Shown here: positions 1-6,629 of the stretch, piece by piece | Position numbering within the stretch: the stretch's first letter is position 1 | How the letters are laid out: each line of letters begins with the position of its first letter | Assembly: GCA_945896765.1 (NCBI GenBank) | Contig: CAMDEL010000012.1 | Location: 1 to 16,999, forward strand | Length of the DNA: 16,999 bases | Direction: 5' to 3' | Source: Singulisphaera sp. GP187 | GTDB lineage: Bacteria; Planctomycetota; Phycisphaerae; Phycisphaerales; SM1A02 | The notes under the pieces: model-generated | What the model was told of the DNA's origin: nothing | Seen by the model: only the letters and a program-made list of their open reading frames with translations | Database searches by the model: none | Made by a program: the position numbers and the translations under genes

Positions 1-787
1 CGAAAAGTTCCTTGGGATAGCGCATTCGCGCCGTGTCGTCTTTATTCTTCGCCATCGAAATGCAGCACAGCGTGTCATGCAGATCGTGATCGCTCTCCAA
101 CAGAAAGTGCGCATCGTTGTCGACAACCAAAGGCAACTTCAATTCTGCGGCGATTTTCTTCAGGAGTGGATTAATTCTCTCTTGCTCTGCAACATGCCGC
201 TGAAGCTCAATATAAAAACGCGGCTCGCCATGTTCGTCTGGTGCGAATGTGCGTGCATGCCAGCGAGCTTCATCCAGCGCAAGCGCCCAATGACTTGCTT
301 GCCCAGTTTGTACAAAGTTGGTCAAGTGAAATGCGATGCTTGATCCCAAATGTCCATTGATGGCAATTAAGCCTTCGCCCCACTGCGTCAAAGTAGATTT
401 ATCCATGCGTGGACGGTGATAAAAACCTTGCAAGAATGAATCGCTCGACAATTTCATCAAGTTGCGCCAGCCCGTCAGATTTTGCGCAAGCAGTACAAGA
501 TGAGATCCTCCATCTTGCGTCTTGGTTGCGACGCGACTGCGGCGATCCCCTTCCTTGCCATCATGATCCCGAGCGACATACGCCTCGATTCCCAAGATCG
601 GCTTGATCCCATTCTTGCGCGCGATCTCATAAAATTCCATCGCTCCAAAGAGATTGCCGTGATCGGTCACCGCAACCGCGGTCATTCCAAGTTGCTTGAC
701 ACGTTTGACGAGCGCGTCGATGCGATTGCCACCATCGAGCAGCGAATATTCGGAGTGCAGGTGAAGATGAACGAACTCGCCTGACAT
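1..787 (-). CDS. dnaE: DNA polymerase III subunit alpha, N-terminal PHP region (partial)
   Basis: This is the catalytic subunit of the replicative DNA polymerase; only the first 262 residues lie in the window and the frame runs open off the left edge. The protein begins MSGEFVHLHLHSEYSLLDG, the hallmark opening of the DnaE PHP domain. Metal-ligand motifs of an intact PHP domain are visible: H9-x-H11, D42-H43 (TDHGN), E68 (GIEAYVA), H95 (SHLVLLA) and D225-x-H227 (DNDAHF). The block IELQRH is also typical of DnaE. The start at 787 is preferred because homologues usually begin a few residues before FVHL. An in-frame ATG at 796 would add three residues. No good Shine-Dalgarno is present; a TATTAT hexamer sits just upstream. 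The gene diverges from the small membrane protein at 947. Identity is certain from the family motifs; exonuclease activity of the PHP domain is only inferred. Confidence 0.95.
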   Translation of the reverse strand, partial: MSGEFVHLHLHSEYSLLDGGNRIDALVKRVKQLGMTAVAVTDHGNLFGAMEFYEIARKNGIKPILGIEAYVARDHDGKEGDRRSRVATKTQDGGSHLVLLAQNLTGWRNLMKLSSDSFLQGFYHRPRMDKSTLTQWGEGLIAINGHLGSSIAFHLTNFVQTGQASHWALALDEARWHARTFAPDEHGEPRFYIELQRHVAEQERINPLLKKIAAELKLPLVVDNDAHFLLESDHDLHDTLCCISMAKNKDDTARMRYPKELF

Positions 788-794
788 TTCTCTC

Positions 795-800
795 ATAATA
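795..800 (-). promoter_or_regulatory. Candidate -10 element for dnaE (leaderless start?)
   Basis: The minus strand reads TATTAT at 800 to 795 (5 of 6 matches to TATAAT). Its last base is eight positions before the A of the ATG at 787, so transcription would begin at or next to the start codon. No convincing -35 box was found and no Shine-Dalgarno is present. This is inference from spacing only, and the ATG at 796 overlaps the hexamer. Confidence 0.3.
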
Positions 801-946
801 GAGTTTCACCACACAGATTGAGCAGAGAACTTTGCTGCAAATTTCAGATCTTTTCGTGCATTGACTTGTCCCGCCCTATCCTGATTCCCATCGTGCAACT
901 CCCACCTTCTGCAAATGCCTATCGATCTGCGCCGTCGATCTCTCCC

Positions 947-1219
947 ATGAATTCCAAGAAATCCATAAATTCCAAGAATTCCAATTTCCGTGCGATCTTC
1001 TTGCTCATCATCGTTATTCCGATCGTGGCGTTCTTTCTCATTGCAGGTTTTTTCTTGCTCGCTCTCTTTGTGGCGATCGTCGTGGCGATCGCTTTGCTAT
1101 TGGCAATCATACGCCTTGTTCGTCGCTCGTTGAACGCAACAACTGCCACAGACCGACCTTCGATTCCGATGCGCGATGCAGAGGGTCGCGAAAACGTCCG
1201 AGTCATTCGTCCGAACTAG
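947..1219 (+). CDS. Small membrane protein of unknown function
   Basis: This 90-residue protein is not recognised as a named family. It opens with a polar, lysine/asparagine/serine-rich stretch (NSKKSINSKNSNF) encoded by degenerate repeats of ATTCCAAGAA. A roughly 40-residue, almost uninterrupted hydrophobic block follows (residues about 16-55), long enough for a two-helix hairpin. The tail is charged and ends DAEGRENVRVIRPN. The open frame extends upstream to 818, but the ATG at 947 places the hydrophobic block near the N-terminus as expected. No Shine-Dalgarno is visible before it. It diverges from dnaE and converges on the aminotransferase; the two stop codons share the palindrome CTAG at 1216-1219. 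The strong membrane signature argues that it is real, but the function is unknown. Confidence 0.65.
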   Translation: MNSKKSINSKNSNFRAIFLLIIVIPIVAFFLIAGFFLLALFVAIVVAIALLLAIIRLVRRSLNATTATDRPSIPMRDAEGRENVRVIRPN

Positions 1220-2142
1220 ATTCTTTGCTCTCCCTCGCTCGACGCAATCAAAGTCTCGGATTCGACCAACTGCAAATAATCAAGGCGAAGCGCTTGCGAG
1301 ATTTCTCCAGGTGCTCCGCTGGCAATTGTTTTTTTCTCGACGCCAACAACTGGCAAAACACCCCAACTGGAATTCGTCAAAAAGATTTCGTCCGCACCAA
1401 AAATATCGTCAATCGTCAAATCCGCTCGTTCGACAGAAATTCCACGCTCTTGCGCGCATTCGATCACTGCGCCACGCGTCACTCCGGGCAAAACAGGCGC
1501 CGCAAGTTCGGTGTTGCCTTCGCCGCGCGCCCACGGCGTGACAAGCGTTCCGCCACGAACAATAAAAATGTTGCTCACTGCACCGCATGATGCACGATTG
1601 TTGGTCGTGAAGAAAAGTGCTTCAGAACAACCCGCTGCTGCCGCAAGTTGCAACTCCGCCAATCGAGGCCAATACCAAAGCGTTTTATGCCCCGCAAATG
1701 GATCGTGTGGATTGATGCGTGCATCTGCGATGCGCACGCGCACGCCCCGTTCGAAAATCTCAGCTGGATATGGAGTCGGCGGCTGAACAACGATTGCGAT
1801 CGTTGGATCATTGCGCGCAGGTTCTCCAACAACTCCAGGCGATTTCAACATCTTTAGATCGCCGGCAGTCACAGTGATACGCACGCGAGCCTCTGTCATA
1901 TTGTTCTGCGCGATCGTCATTTCGATGGCATCAGCGAGTGGTTCGATCCGCAGAACTTCGAGTGCACCAAGTTCGACTGCCGAAGTCTTCAATCGCTCCA
2001 AATGCGACATCACTCGAAAAACGCGGCCATGCTTTGCGCACATGGAAGTGAAAACGCCAACGCCATGTTGAAATCCAGAATCAAAGAGCGAAACTTTCGC
2101 ATCTTGCGCAGGGACGAATTTTCCGTTGAGCCATACTTTCAT
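1216..2142 (-). CDS. Class IV (fold-type IV) PLP-dependent aminotransferase
   Basis: This 308-residue protein belongs to the family of branched-chain aminotransferase (IlvE), D-amino acid aminotransferase and aminodeoxychorismate lyase (PabC). The N-terminus MKVWLNGKFVPAQDAKVSLF and the FQHGVGVFTSM block are typical. Lys153 in GHKTLWYWPRLAE is the expected Schiff-base lysine, and HLERL (47-51) supplies the phosphate-binding arginine. SNIFIV (190-195) matches the conserved SN-[IV]-F motif. The glutamate that normally precedes this motif by four positions and contacts the PLP ring nitrogen is Cys186 here. A Shine-Dalgarno AGAGGA precedes the ATG at 2142 with good spacing. The gene lies 11 bases after the hypothetical at 2154-2642 and is probably co-transcribed with it. 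Family assignment is secure; substrate cannot be decided, and no chorismate or branched-chain biosynthesis genes are adjacent. Confidence 0.92.
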   Translation of the reverse strand: MKVWLNGKFVPAQDAKVSLFDSGFQHGVGVFTSMCAKHGRVFRVMSHLERLKTSAVELGALEVLRIEPLADAIEMTIAQNNMTEARVRITVTAGDLKMLKSPGVVGEPARNDPTIAIVVQPPTPYPAEIFERGVRVRIADARINPHDPFAGHKTLWYWPRLAELQLAAAAGCSEALFFTTNNRASCGAVSNIFIVRGGTLVTPWARGEGNTELAAPVLPGVTRGAVIECAQERGISVERADLTIDDIFGADEIFLTNSSWGVLPVVGVEKKTIASGAPGEISQALRLDYLQLVESETLIASSEGEQRI

Positions 2143-2153
2143 GCATTCCTCTT

Positions 2154-2642
2154 TTAATCTGGAAGTTGGAGAGAACTGAATTCTGCTGCGTTTGGCGCAA
2201 AGACACCGACGACTTTGATATCGGAATCTCCTGGTGTCGCGATAACTCGAACGGCGATTGCCTCACCACCCTGATAACACGCAAGCGCAGTATGCGTCGC
2301 GTTTCCAGCAGACCCAACGCCAAAATCGCCGACCTGCACTTCGATTTGTGGAACAGCTGATTTCAATTGCCCCGCTGACCTGCGAATTCGCATGCGAAAC
2401 TCTGTCGCAACGATCGAATCGCTCACATCAAGACTGTGCGTCATCGACTGTTGGTCGAGTGCCGTTTCTTCAAGGATCTGCATCAAAAACAAGTGAACTC
2501 TCTGCGACTCCGCAGTTGCGGATCGCCCCTGAATTGAAGAAAGCAAAAGCCCGACTCCAAGAATCACCAGCGGCATAATGAATAATCGTGATTTTCTCCA
2601 ACGCGAGATCCAGCTTGGAGATTGATTCAGCGAAAGGCTCAT
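2154..2642 (-). CDS. Hypothetical protein with N-terminal membrane anchor
   Basis: This 162-residue protein is not recognised. A basic segment (RWRKSR, about residues 14-19) precedes a hydrophobic helix (about residues 20-37, LFIMPLVILGVGLLLSSI). This orientation would put the remaining 125 residues outside the cytoplasm, either anchored or released by signal peptidase. The soluble part looks like a small mixed alpha/beta domain ending in AAEFSSLQLPD, with no recognisable catalytic motif. It is upstream gene of a probable two-gene unit with the class IV aminotransferase, 11 bases apart. The start ATG at 2642 lacks a Shine-Dalgarno but has TATAAC just upstream on the coding strand. The divergent ABC-F gene starts 30 bases away. 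The gene call is good from length, start and context; its function is unknown. Confidence 0.75.
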   Translation of the reverse strand: MSLSLNQSPSWISRWRKSRLFIMPLVILGVGLLLSSIQGRSATAESQRVHLFLMQILEETALDQQSMTHSLDVSDSIVATEFRMRIRRSAGQLKSAVPQIEVQVGDFGVGSAGNATHTALACYQGGEAIAVRVIATPGDSDIKVVGVFAPNAAEFSSLQLPD

Positions 2643-2672
2643 CGGGAGAGGTTATATATGTAGTATCGGAAA
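2643..2672. promoter_or_regulatory. Thirty-base divergent promoter region
   Basis: Only 30 bases separate the ATGs of the hypothetical (minus) and the ABC-F gene (plus). On the minus strand TATAAC (2656 to 2651, 5 of 6 to TATAAT) ends nine positions before the ATG at 2642. On the plus strand TAGTAT (2661-2666, 4 of 6) ends seven positions before the ATG at 2673. Neither gene has a clear Shine-Dalgarno. Any -35 elements would lie inside the opposite coding sequence, and none matched well. Confidence 0.35.
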
Positions 2673-4709
2673 ATGCCGATTGCCACTTTGACGAATGTCC
2701 GCTTTGGACATGGAACCCGCCTCCTCCTTGATGGAGCGGTGCTGTCCATCGAACCTGGCGAAAAGATCGGACTCGTTGGGCGAAACGGTTGCGGAAAGAG
2801 CACGCTGATGCGATTGCTTGCCGGGCAAGCCAAGCCCGATGCTGGATCTGTCGGACTCCAGCGTGGTTGCCGCGTTGGATTTCTGACTCAAGATCCGACC
2901 ATCGAACCGACAGACACCCTTCGAGAAGCTGCCGCGCGCGCGTTCACTCGACTGAGCGAGATTCGCCACGAACTTGAACAGGTCTACGAACAACTTTCTC
3001 ATGCGACGGCGGATGATCTTGATCGCCTACTCACAAGGCAAGCGACGCTTGATGCTGAATTCGAACGCGGCGGTGGATATGCCGTCGATCATAAGATCGA
3101 TGCTGTTCTGCACGGACTTGGATTTATCGACGCGCAGTTTTCAACACTGGTCAGCAAACTTTCTGGAGGGCAACGAGCGCGTGCAGGACTTGCGCGATTG
3201 CTGCTTGAAGAACCAGATCTTTTGCTGCTCGATGAACCAACGAATCACTTGGACATCGAAGGACGCAGATGGCTGGAAGATTTTCTTGCGGACGAATTTC
3301 CTGGGTCGGTTGTCGTTGTCAGCCATGATCGTTGGTTGCTTGATCGTGTGGTCTCGCGCATTGTCGAAATTCATGATGCAAGTATCCGAGAATATCCTGG
3401 CAACTATGCGGACTTCACCATCTTGCGACGCGAACGTGCGTTGACACAACAACGCATTCACGAAAAGCAACAGGACAAGATCGGTCGAGAAGAGGCGTAC
3501 ATCGCTCGATACAAGGCCGGTCAGCGCGCGCGTCAAGCGAAAGGTCGCGCGACGCGTCTCGAGCGATATCAGCGCGATAATTTGGTGGAAAGACCAGTCG
3601 ATTTTGATGTCATGCGACTCGAACTTCCTCGAGCAGAACGCGTTGGCGACATCGTCGTATCCGCTCACGAAGTCTCGAAAGCATTTGGCGAGCGCGTTCT
3701 CTTGCGTGACTTCGAACTCACTCTCAAACCTGGCGATCGCCTCGGCGTTGTTGGTGCGAATGGAACTGGAAAGACAACCCTTCTGCGCATCTTGATGGGT
3801 GATGAAAAACCAGACACCGGTGTACTCAAACGCAGCCCTCGCCTTTCCGTCGGGTGGTATCGACAAACACACGATCATTTAGACAAGACTCAAGAAGTCT
3901 GGACGTATCTGCAAATGACGGTTCCTCCCCGAGCGAATGGAGTCCGACTTTCTGAACAAGAAGCGCGCGACCTTGCAGGAGCATTTCTTTTTTCTGGACG
4001 CGCTCAAGAATCTTTGATGGGATCGCTTTCAGGTGGAGAGCGCGCACGAGCAGTCCTTGCTGGACTGGTCGCTGGAGCACACAACTTGCTGATCTTGGAC
4101 GAACCTTCTAACCATCTTGACATTCCAAGCGCTGAACGACTCGAACAAGCGCTCTCGCTTCCACCTGAAGAAGGCGGATATGACGGAACTCTTATCTTGG
4201 TCAGCCATGATCGCGCCCTGCTCACTGCGACTTGCGATCAAATTCTTTCGATCGATGGTGATGGAAAGTGGCGACTCTTTCAAGGAACATACGCAGAGTT
4301 TGATGCGATGCGCGTTCGCGGGGAATCTGTAAAAACCCCGCCCAATGAGAGTGCGAAATCGACAACTGACTCCCCAAAAACCCAATCCAAACCCTCCGCA
4401 ATTTCGAAGGCAGCAAATACAAATTCAAAGACCGCGACGGTTGCGAAAGCAGCACGACCTCGAACGACTTCGAATGACCGTGCAATCCGTGCTGATTCTA
4501 GAAATCCACTTTCGAATCTTCCCCAGGCGGAACTCGACAATATTTTGCAGACCGTCAATGCGAAACTCGCAGCAATCGACGAACAACTTGGCGATCCAGA
4601 GGTTTATGCAGACCGCAAGAAGACGAACACATTGCTTGATGATCGCACTCTCGTCGAGAGAGAGAAATCAAAGTACGAAGAAGAATGGCTCAGACGAGCC
4701 GCGAATTAA
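2673..4709 (+). CDS. ABC-F family ATPase, Uup-like
   Basis: This 678-residue protein has two ABC ATPase domains and no membrane segments, as in ABC-F translation factors that act at the ribosomal E site. Domain 1 has Walker A GRNGCGKS (36-43), signature LSGGQ (163-167), Walker B LLLLDEP (183-189) and H-loop SHD (217-219). Domain 2 has Walker A GANGTGKT (361-368), LSGGE (452-456), LLILDEP (472-478) and SHD (511-513). The interdomain linker (about 250-310) carries the charged GREEAYIARYKAGQRARQAK block characteristic of the family. After domain 2 comes a low-complexity Ser/Lys/Thr/Ala linker (about 555-610), then a C-terminal coiled coil (about 615-675), the arrangement of Uup. The start ATG at 2673 has only a weak upstream purine tract. 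Family membership is certain; the Uup subtype and any antibiotic-protection role are inference. Confidence 0.95.
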   Translation: MPIATLTNVRFGHGTRLLLDGAVLSIEPGEKIGLVGRNGCGKSTLMRLLAGQAKPDAGSVGLQRGCRVGFLTQDPTIEPTDTLREAAARAFTRLSEIRHELEQVYEQLSHATADDLDRLLTRQATLDAEFERGGGYAVDHKIDAVLHGLGFIDAQFSTLVSKLSGGQRARAGLARLLLEEPDLLLLDEPTNHLDIEGRRWLEDFLADEFPGSVVVVSHDRWLLDRVVSRIVEIHDASIREYPGNYADFTILRRERALTQQRIHEKQQDKIGREEAYIARYKAGQRARQAKGRATRLERYQRDNLVERPVDFDVMRLELPRAERVGDIVVSAHEVSKAFGERVLLRDFELTLKPGDRLGVVGANGTGKTTLLRILMGDEKPDTGVLKRSPRLSVGWYRQTHDHLDKTQEVWTYLQMTVPPRANGVRLSEQEARDLAGAFLFSGRAQESLMGSLSGGERARAVLAGLVAGAHNLLILDEPSNHLDIPSAERLEQALSLPPEEGGYDGTLILVSHDRALLTATCDQILSIDGDGKWRLFQGTYAEFDAMRVRGESVKTPPNESAKSTTDSPKTQSKPSAISKAANTNSKTATVAKAARPRTTSNDRAIRADSRNPLSNLPQAELDNILQTVNAKLAAIDEQLGDPEVYADRKKTNTLLDDRTLVEREKSKYEEEWLRRAAN

Positions 4710-4717
4710 TTCTGATC

Positions 4718-4743
4718 CCTGCGGGCTTTATACCTGCGGGCTT
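4718..4743. repeat. Pair of 11-base direct repeats between convergent genes
   Basis: CCTGCGGGCTT occurs at 4718-4728 and again at 4733-4743, with a 15-base period, in the short gap between the ABC-F stop and the anti-sigma stop. The second copy overlaps the anti-sigma stop codon. No good terminator hairpin was found in this gap. Confidence 0.6.
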
Positions 4744-5659
4744 ACTGCGGATTCGAAGAAAACAGCACCATCCCACGCTCATCAATTATTCGCCAATCGG
4801 AATTTGGAGTTGCGATTCCTGGCTCCAAATTGATTCGAGTTCCGCCGAGGCGATCTCTGACGAAAAATGATTGAGAATCGATAACTGTTCCGCTGTCAGC
4901 ATCCCATAATTGCAATGAGAGTTTTTGAGTCGCAGGAAGATCGAACCACATCACAAACACAGAATCCAGCGTCGGCGAAAGCGAGACGATTGCGGCTCCG
5001 TTGACGAGAACCGTGGCTCCGATCAAACCCTTCACAACACAACGTTTATCTAGGAATTCAGAAATCCCCGAACCGATCAAACCTTTTAACTCATCCGAAG
5101 TCGCATTTTGAAGAGCAAGTTCGCTGATGCGAGCAGATTGCCGAGAATTCGAGATCTCGAAAGCGGAAACGGTGATAAGTGCACCAAGAACAGCGATGAA
5201 TGCCGCACGCCACACAAGAGCAGATCGTCTCCAGTGCGAGTCTTCCGCAACTCGCATTTGATTTGCACGACTTGGTCCGCGAGCCGAAGAAACTGCCCCA
5301 CTTGCGAATGACTCGCCACCTGCCATTTCGTCGGACGACGAACCATATAAAGAGGAATTTCCTTGCATCTTTTTTCCAATCTTGGCAAGAGGCACAAGTT
5401 CTGAATCATTTTCTTCAACTGCCTGCGCGACAGATGCCAGCACACGCAATCGAAGCGAGCGCTCTGGTTCGATCGCCGGTAGCAACGCAGATTGCATAGT
5501 CATGAACTCTTGCACATCAATGACCTCACGCTGCACTTGCGGAGATGCATCTCTGAAGAGTCGCTCAAGTCGGGCGCACTCGGCGCTCTCAAGCGCTCCA
5601 AGTACCTCAAGTTGGGCAAGCTCTAAAATTTCGTCGCGGTTGGTCGGATAAGTTGTCAT
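4742..5659 (-). CDS. Anti-sigma factor, RskA (anti-sigma-K) type
   Basis: This 305-residue single-pass membrane protein probably binds and holds the ECF sigma factor encoded just upstream. The N-terminal cytoplasmic part (ILELAQLEVLGALESAECAR, residues 11-30) matches the RskA-type opening, in which a helix-forming 'LGAL' block replaces the zinc-binding HxxxCxxC motif of other anti-sigma factors. A Ser/Gly/Ala-rich linker (about 100-135) leads to one transmembrane helix (about 147-169). The C-terminal region (about 205-305) resembles the RskA extracytoplasmic beta domain, with WFDLPATQKLSLQLWDADSG and a final strand MVLFSS. The start at 5659 is chosen over the ATG at 5674 because AGAGGTG lies directly before it on the minus strand. 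It follows the sigma gene by 244 bases. The role is inferred from family and pairing; the input signal is unknown. Confidence 0.88.
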   Translation of the reverse strand: MTTYPTNRDEILELAQLEVLGALESAECARLERLFRDASPQVQREVIDVQEFMTMQSALLPAIEPERSLRLRVLASVAQAVEENDSELVPLAKIGKKMQGNSSLYGSSSDEMAGGESFASGAVSSARGPSRANQMRVAEDSHWRRSALVWRAAFIAVLGALITVSAFEISNSRQSARISELALQNATSDELKGLIGSGISEFLDKRCVVKGLIGATVLVNGAAIVSLSPTLDSVFVMWFDLPATQKLSLQLWDADSGTVIDSQSFFVRDRLGGTRINLEPGIATPNSDWRIIDERGMVLFSSNPQ

Positions 5660-5707
5660 ACACACCTCTGACATAAAAACTGTCGGTCCTAAAAACCTTC
5701 AGTGCAG

Positions 5708-5817
5708 GATTGGCGCAATCACCGCCGCGTCCCTTTTTCCCACTGCGGGCCACTCGGCACCACAGTCCTCCTGAGGAGACTGGCAACAAGCCAATCGTTC
5801 CCTCGTATTTTTATACG
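5708..5817 (-). ncRNA. Structured spacer between sigma and anti-sigma genes (candidate RNA switch)
   Basis: The 244-base spacer can form several hairpins. Hairpin A: 5708-5712 with 5716-5720 (GATTG/CAATC). Hairpin B: 5763-5767 and 5769-5771 with 5775-5782, one bulged base and a three-base loop. Hairpin C: 5781-5784 with 5790-5793. Hairpin D: 5804-5808 with 5813-5817 (CGTAT/ATACG). GATTGGC (5708-5714) is also the exact reverse complement of GCCAATC (5790-5796), so a seven-pair long-range stem could enclose B and exclude A and C. Hairpin D overlaps TATAAA (minus strand, 5815 to 5810), a possible -10 of an internal promoter with GCGACA 18 bases upstream. No known RNA family was recognised; function is speculative. 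Confidence 0.3.
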
Positions 5818-5847
5818 CAGCGCAACAGCCATCTGTCGCACAATTCC

Positions 5848-5872
5848 CTCAAACCTCAACCTCAAACTCAAG
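5848..5872. repeat. Short CTCAA microrepeat
   Basis: The plus strand reads CTCAAAC, CTCAAC, CTCAAA and CTCAAG in succession, so a CTCAA core recurs at 6-7 base intervals. It lies in the sigma/anti-sigma spacer just downstream of the sigma stop codon. No coding or regulatory role is evident. Confidence 0.55.
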
Positions 5873-5884
5873 TTTTGCTCAATT

Positions 5885-5910
5885 GCAAAATCAACCAGCA
5901 AAATCAACCA
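5885..5910. repeat. Perfect 13-base tandem duplication across the sigma stop codon
   Basis: GCAAAATCAACCA occurs twice without a gap (5885-5897 and 5898-5910). The right copy contains the TGA stop of the minus-strand sigma gene (5904-5906); the left copy lies in the adjacent spacer. It looks like a recent slippage duplication. Confidence 0.85.
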
Positions 5911-6452
5911 GACTGTTCCATACCAAACTTTTCACGCAGTCTTCCCAAACCGCGGCTTAAAGCACTTTTGATCGTACCAACTGGCATATTTCGCTGTTCA
6001 GCCACTTCACGAAGCGAATAACCTTGCAAATATACCCGTTCGATGACTTCTCTTTGTAATTCAGGGAGTTCGCTCATTCGGCGACGAATGGCGGCACTGC
6101 TCTCTTTAATTTCATTGTCCTGAGTATCCGCAGAAGCAATGTCGTGCAAACCCTCGTCTAGGGAGATCGAGTTTGGCCTCACCATTCGGCGGCGAAGGCG
6201 GTCGATAAACATTCTTCGAGAAATGAGCATGACCCAAGTGATCAGCTTTGATCGGGTCGGGTCGTACCGTTCTGAGGTCTTCCAAATTTGAACAAAGACC
6301 TCCTGGGTGGCGTCTTCTGCTTCGGAAACAGAACCCAAAACCTGACACGCATTTCGAAAAACCAAGTTTCCAAATCGATCATAGAGAGTTCGCAAGGCAG
6401 TTTCTTTGCCCTGAGCGACTTGTTGCATCAATATCCAGTCTTCGTTTTCCAT
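5904..6452 (-). CDS. RNA polymerase sigma factor, ECF (sigma-70 family)
   Basis: This 182-residue protein contains only sigma regions 2 and 4, as in extracytoplasmic-function sigma factors. Region 2 (about 15-88) includes EAEDATQEVFVQIW (44-57) and the DNA-melting block LITWVMLISRRMFIDRLRRR. Region 4 (about 125-176) includes LPELQREVIERVYLQGYS followed by the helix-turn-helix EVAEQRNMPVGTIKSALSRG. The start at 6452 is chosen because a strong AGGAGGAG (minus strand, 6466-6459) lies directly upstream; starts further upstream would place that site inside the gene. The RskA-type anti-sigma gene follows, so the pair resembles SigK/RskA. A motif about 180 bases upstream recurs before the divergent pseudopilin gene and may be its own target promoter. 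The stop codon lies in one copy of a 13-base tandem repeat. Assignment is certain; the regulon is inferred. Confidence 0.96.
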   Translation of the reverse strand: MENEDWILMQQVAQGKETALRTLYDRFGNLVFRNACQVLGSVSEAEDATQEVFVQIWKTSERYDPTRSKLITWVMLISRRMFIDRLRRRMVRPNSISLDEGLHDIASADTQDNEIKESSAAIRRRMSELPELQREVIERVYLQGYSLREVAEQRNMPVGTIKSALSRGLGRLREKFGMEQSG

Positions 6453-6458
6453 ACCCAT

Positions 6459-6466
6459 CTCCTCCT
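6459..6466 (-). promoter_or_regulatory. Strong Shine-Dalgarno of the sigma gene
   Basis: The minus strand reads AGGAGGAG, ending six bases before the ATG at 6452. It is the strongest ribosome binding site in the window and decides the start against the in-frame candidates further upstream. Confidence 0.85.
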
Positions 6467-6491
6467 GAATTGCGTTTGCCATCAACTTTTA

Positions 6492-6504
6492 GGCTTAAGA
6501 AGCC
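6492..6504. repeat. Short inverted repeat upstream of the sigma gene
   Basis: GGCTT (6492-6496) and AAGCC (6500-6504) form a five-pair stem with an AAG loop, 26 bases upstream of the sigma Shine-Dalgarno. It could be an operator half-site pair or an RNA hairpin in the leader; nothing else supports either. Confidence 0.35.
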
Positions 6505-6629
6505 AAAGTCAAACGACATAAAGGGCGCTGAATCAGGTCAAATATTACTTTTTCGATCCTTCCATCATTTTCCAGCGTTTTTCCATCAAAAAACGGCAGA
6601 AGAAGAGATCCACCTTCTCCTCTCAAACA

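Noticed and set aside
482..784. Plus-strand open frame of 100 codons opposite dnaE
   Set aside because: The minus strand encodes the conserved DnaE PHP domain throughout, so this is a shadow.
861..866. TTGACT as a -35 box for the small membrane protein gene
   Set aside because: No acceptable -10 hexamer occurs 16-18 bases downstream.
3141..3878. Long minus-strand open frame of 245 codons
   Set aside because: It lies entirely inside the ABC-F gene, has no recognisable domain, and the overlapping plus-strand frame carries unmistakable ABC motifs.
4710..4741. Possible terminator between the convergent ABC-F and anti-sigma genes
   Set aside because: The G/C-rich elements are direct rather than inverted repeats and no T tract follows.
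5719..5907. Minus-strand open frame of 62 codons between sigma and anti-sigma genes
   Set aside because: Low-quality start, overlap with the structured spacer, and no recognisable features.
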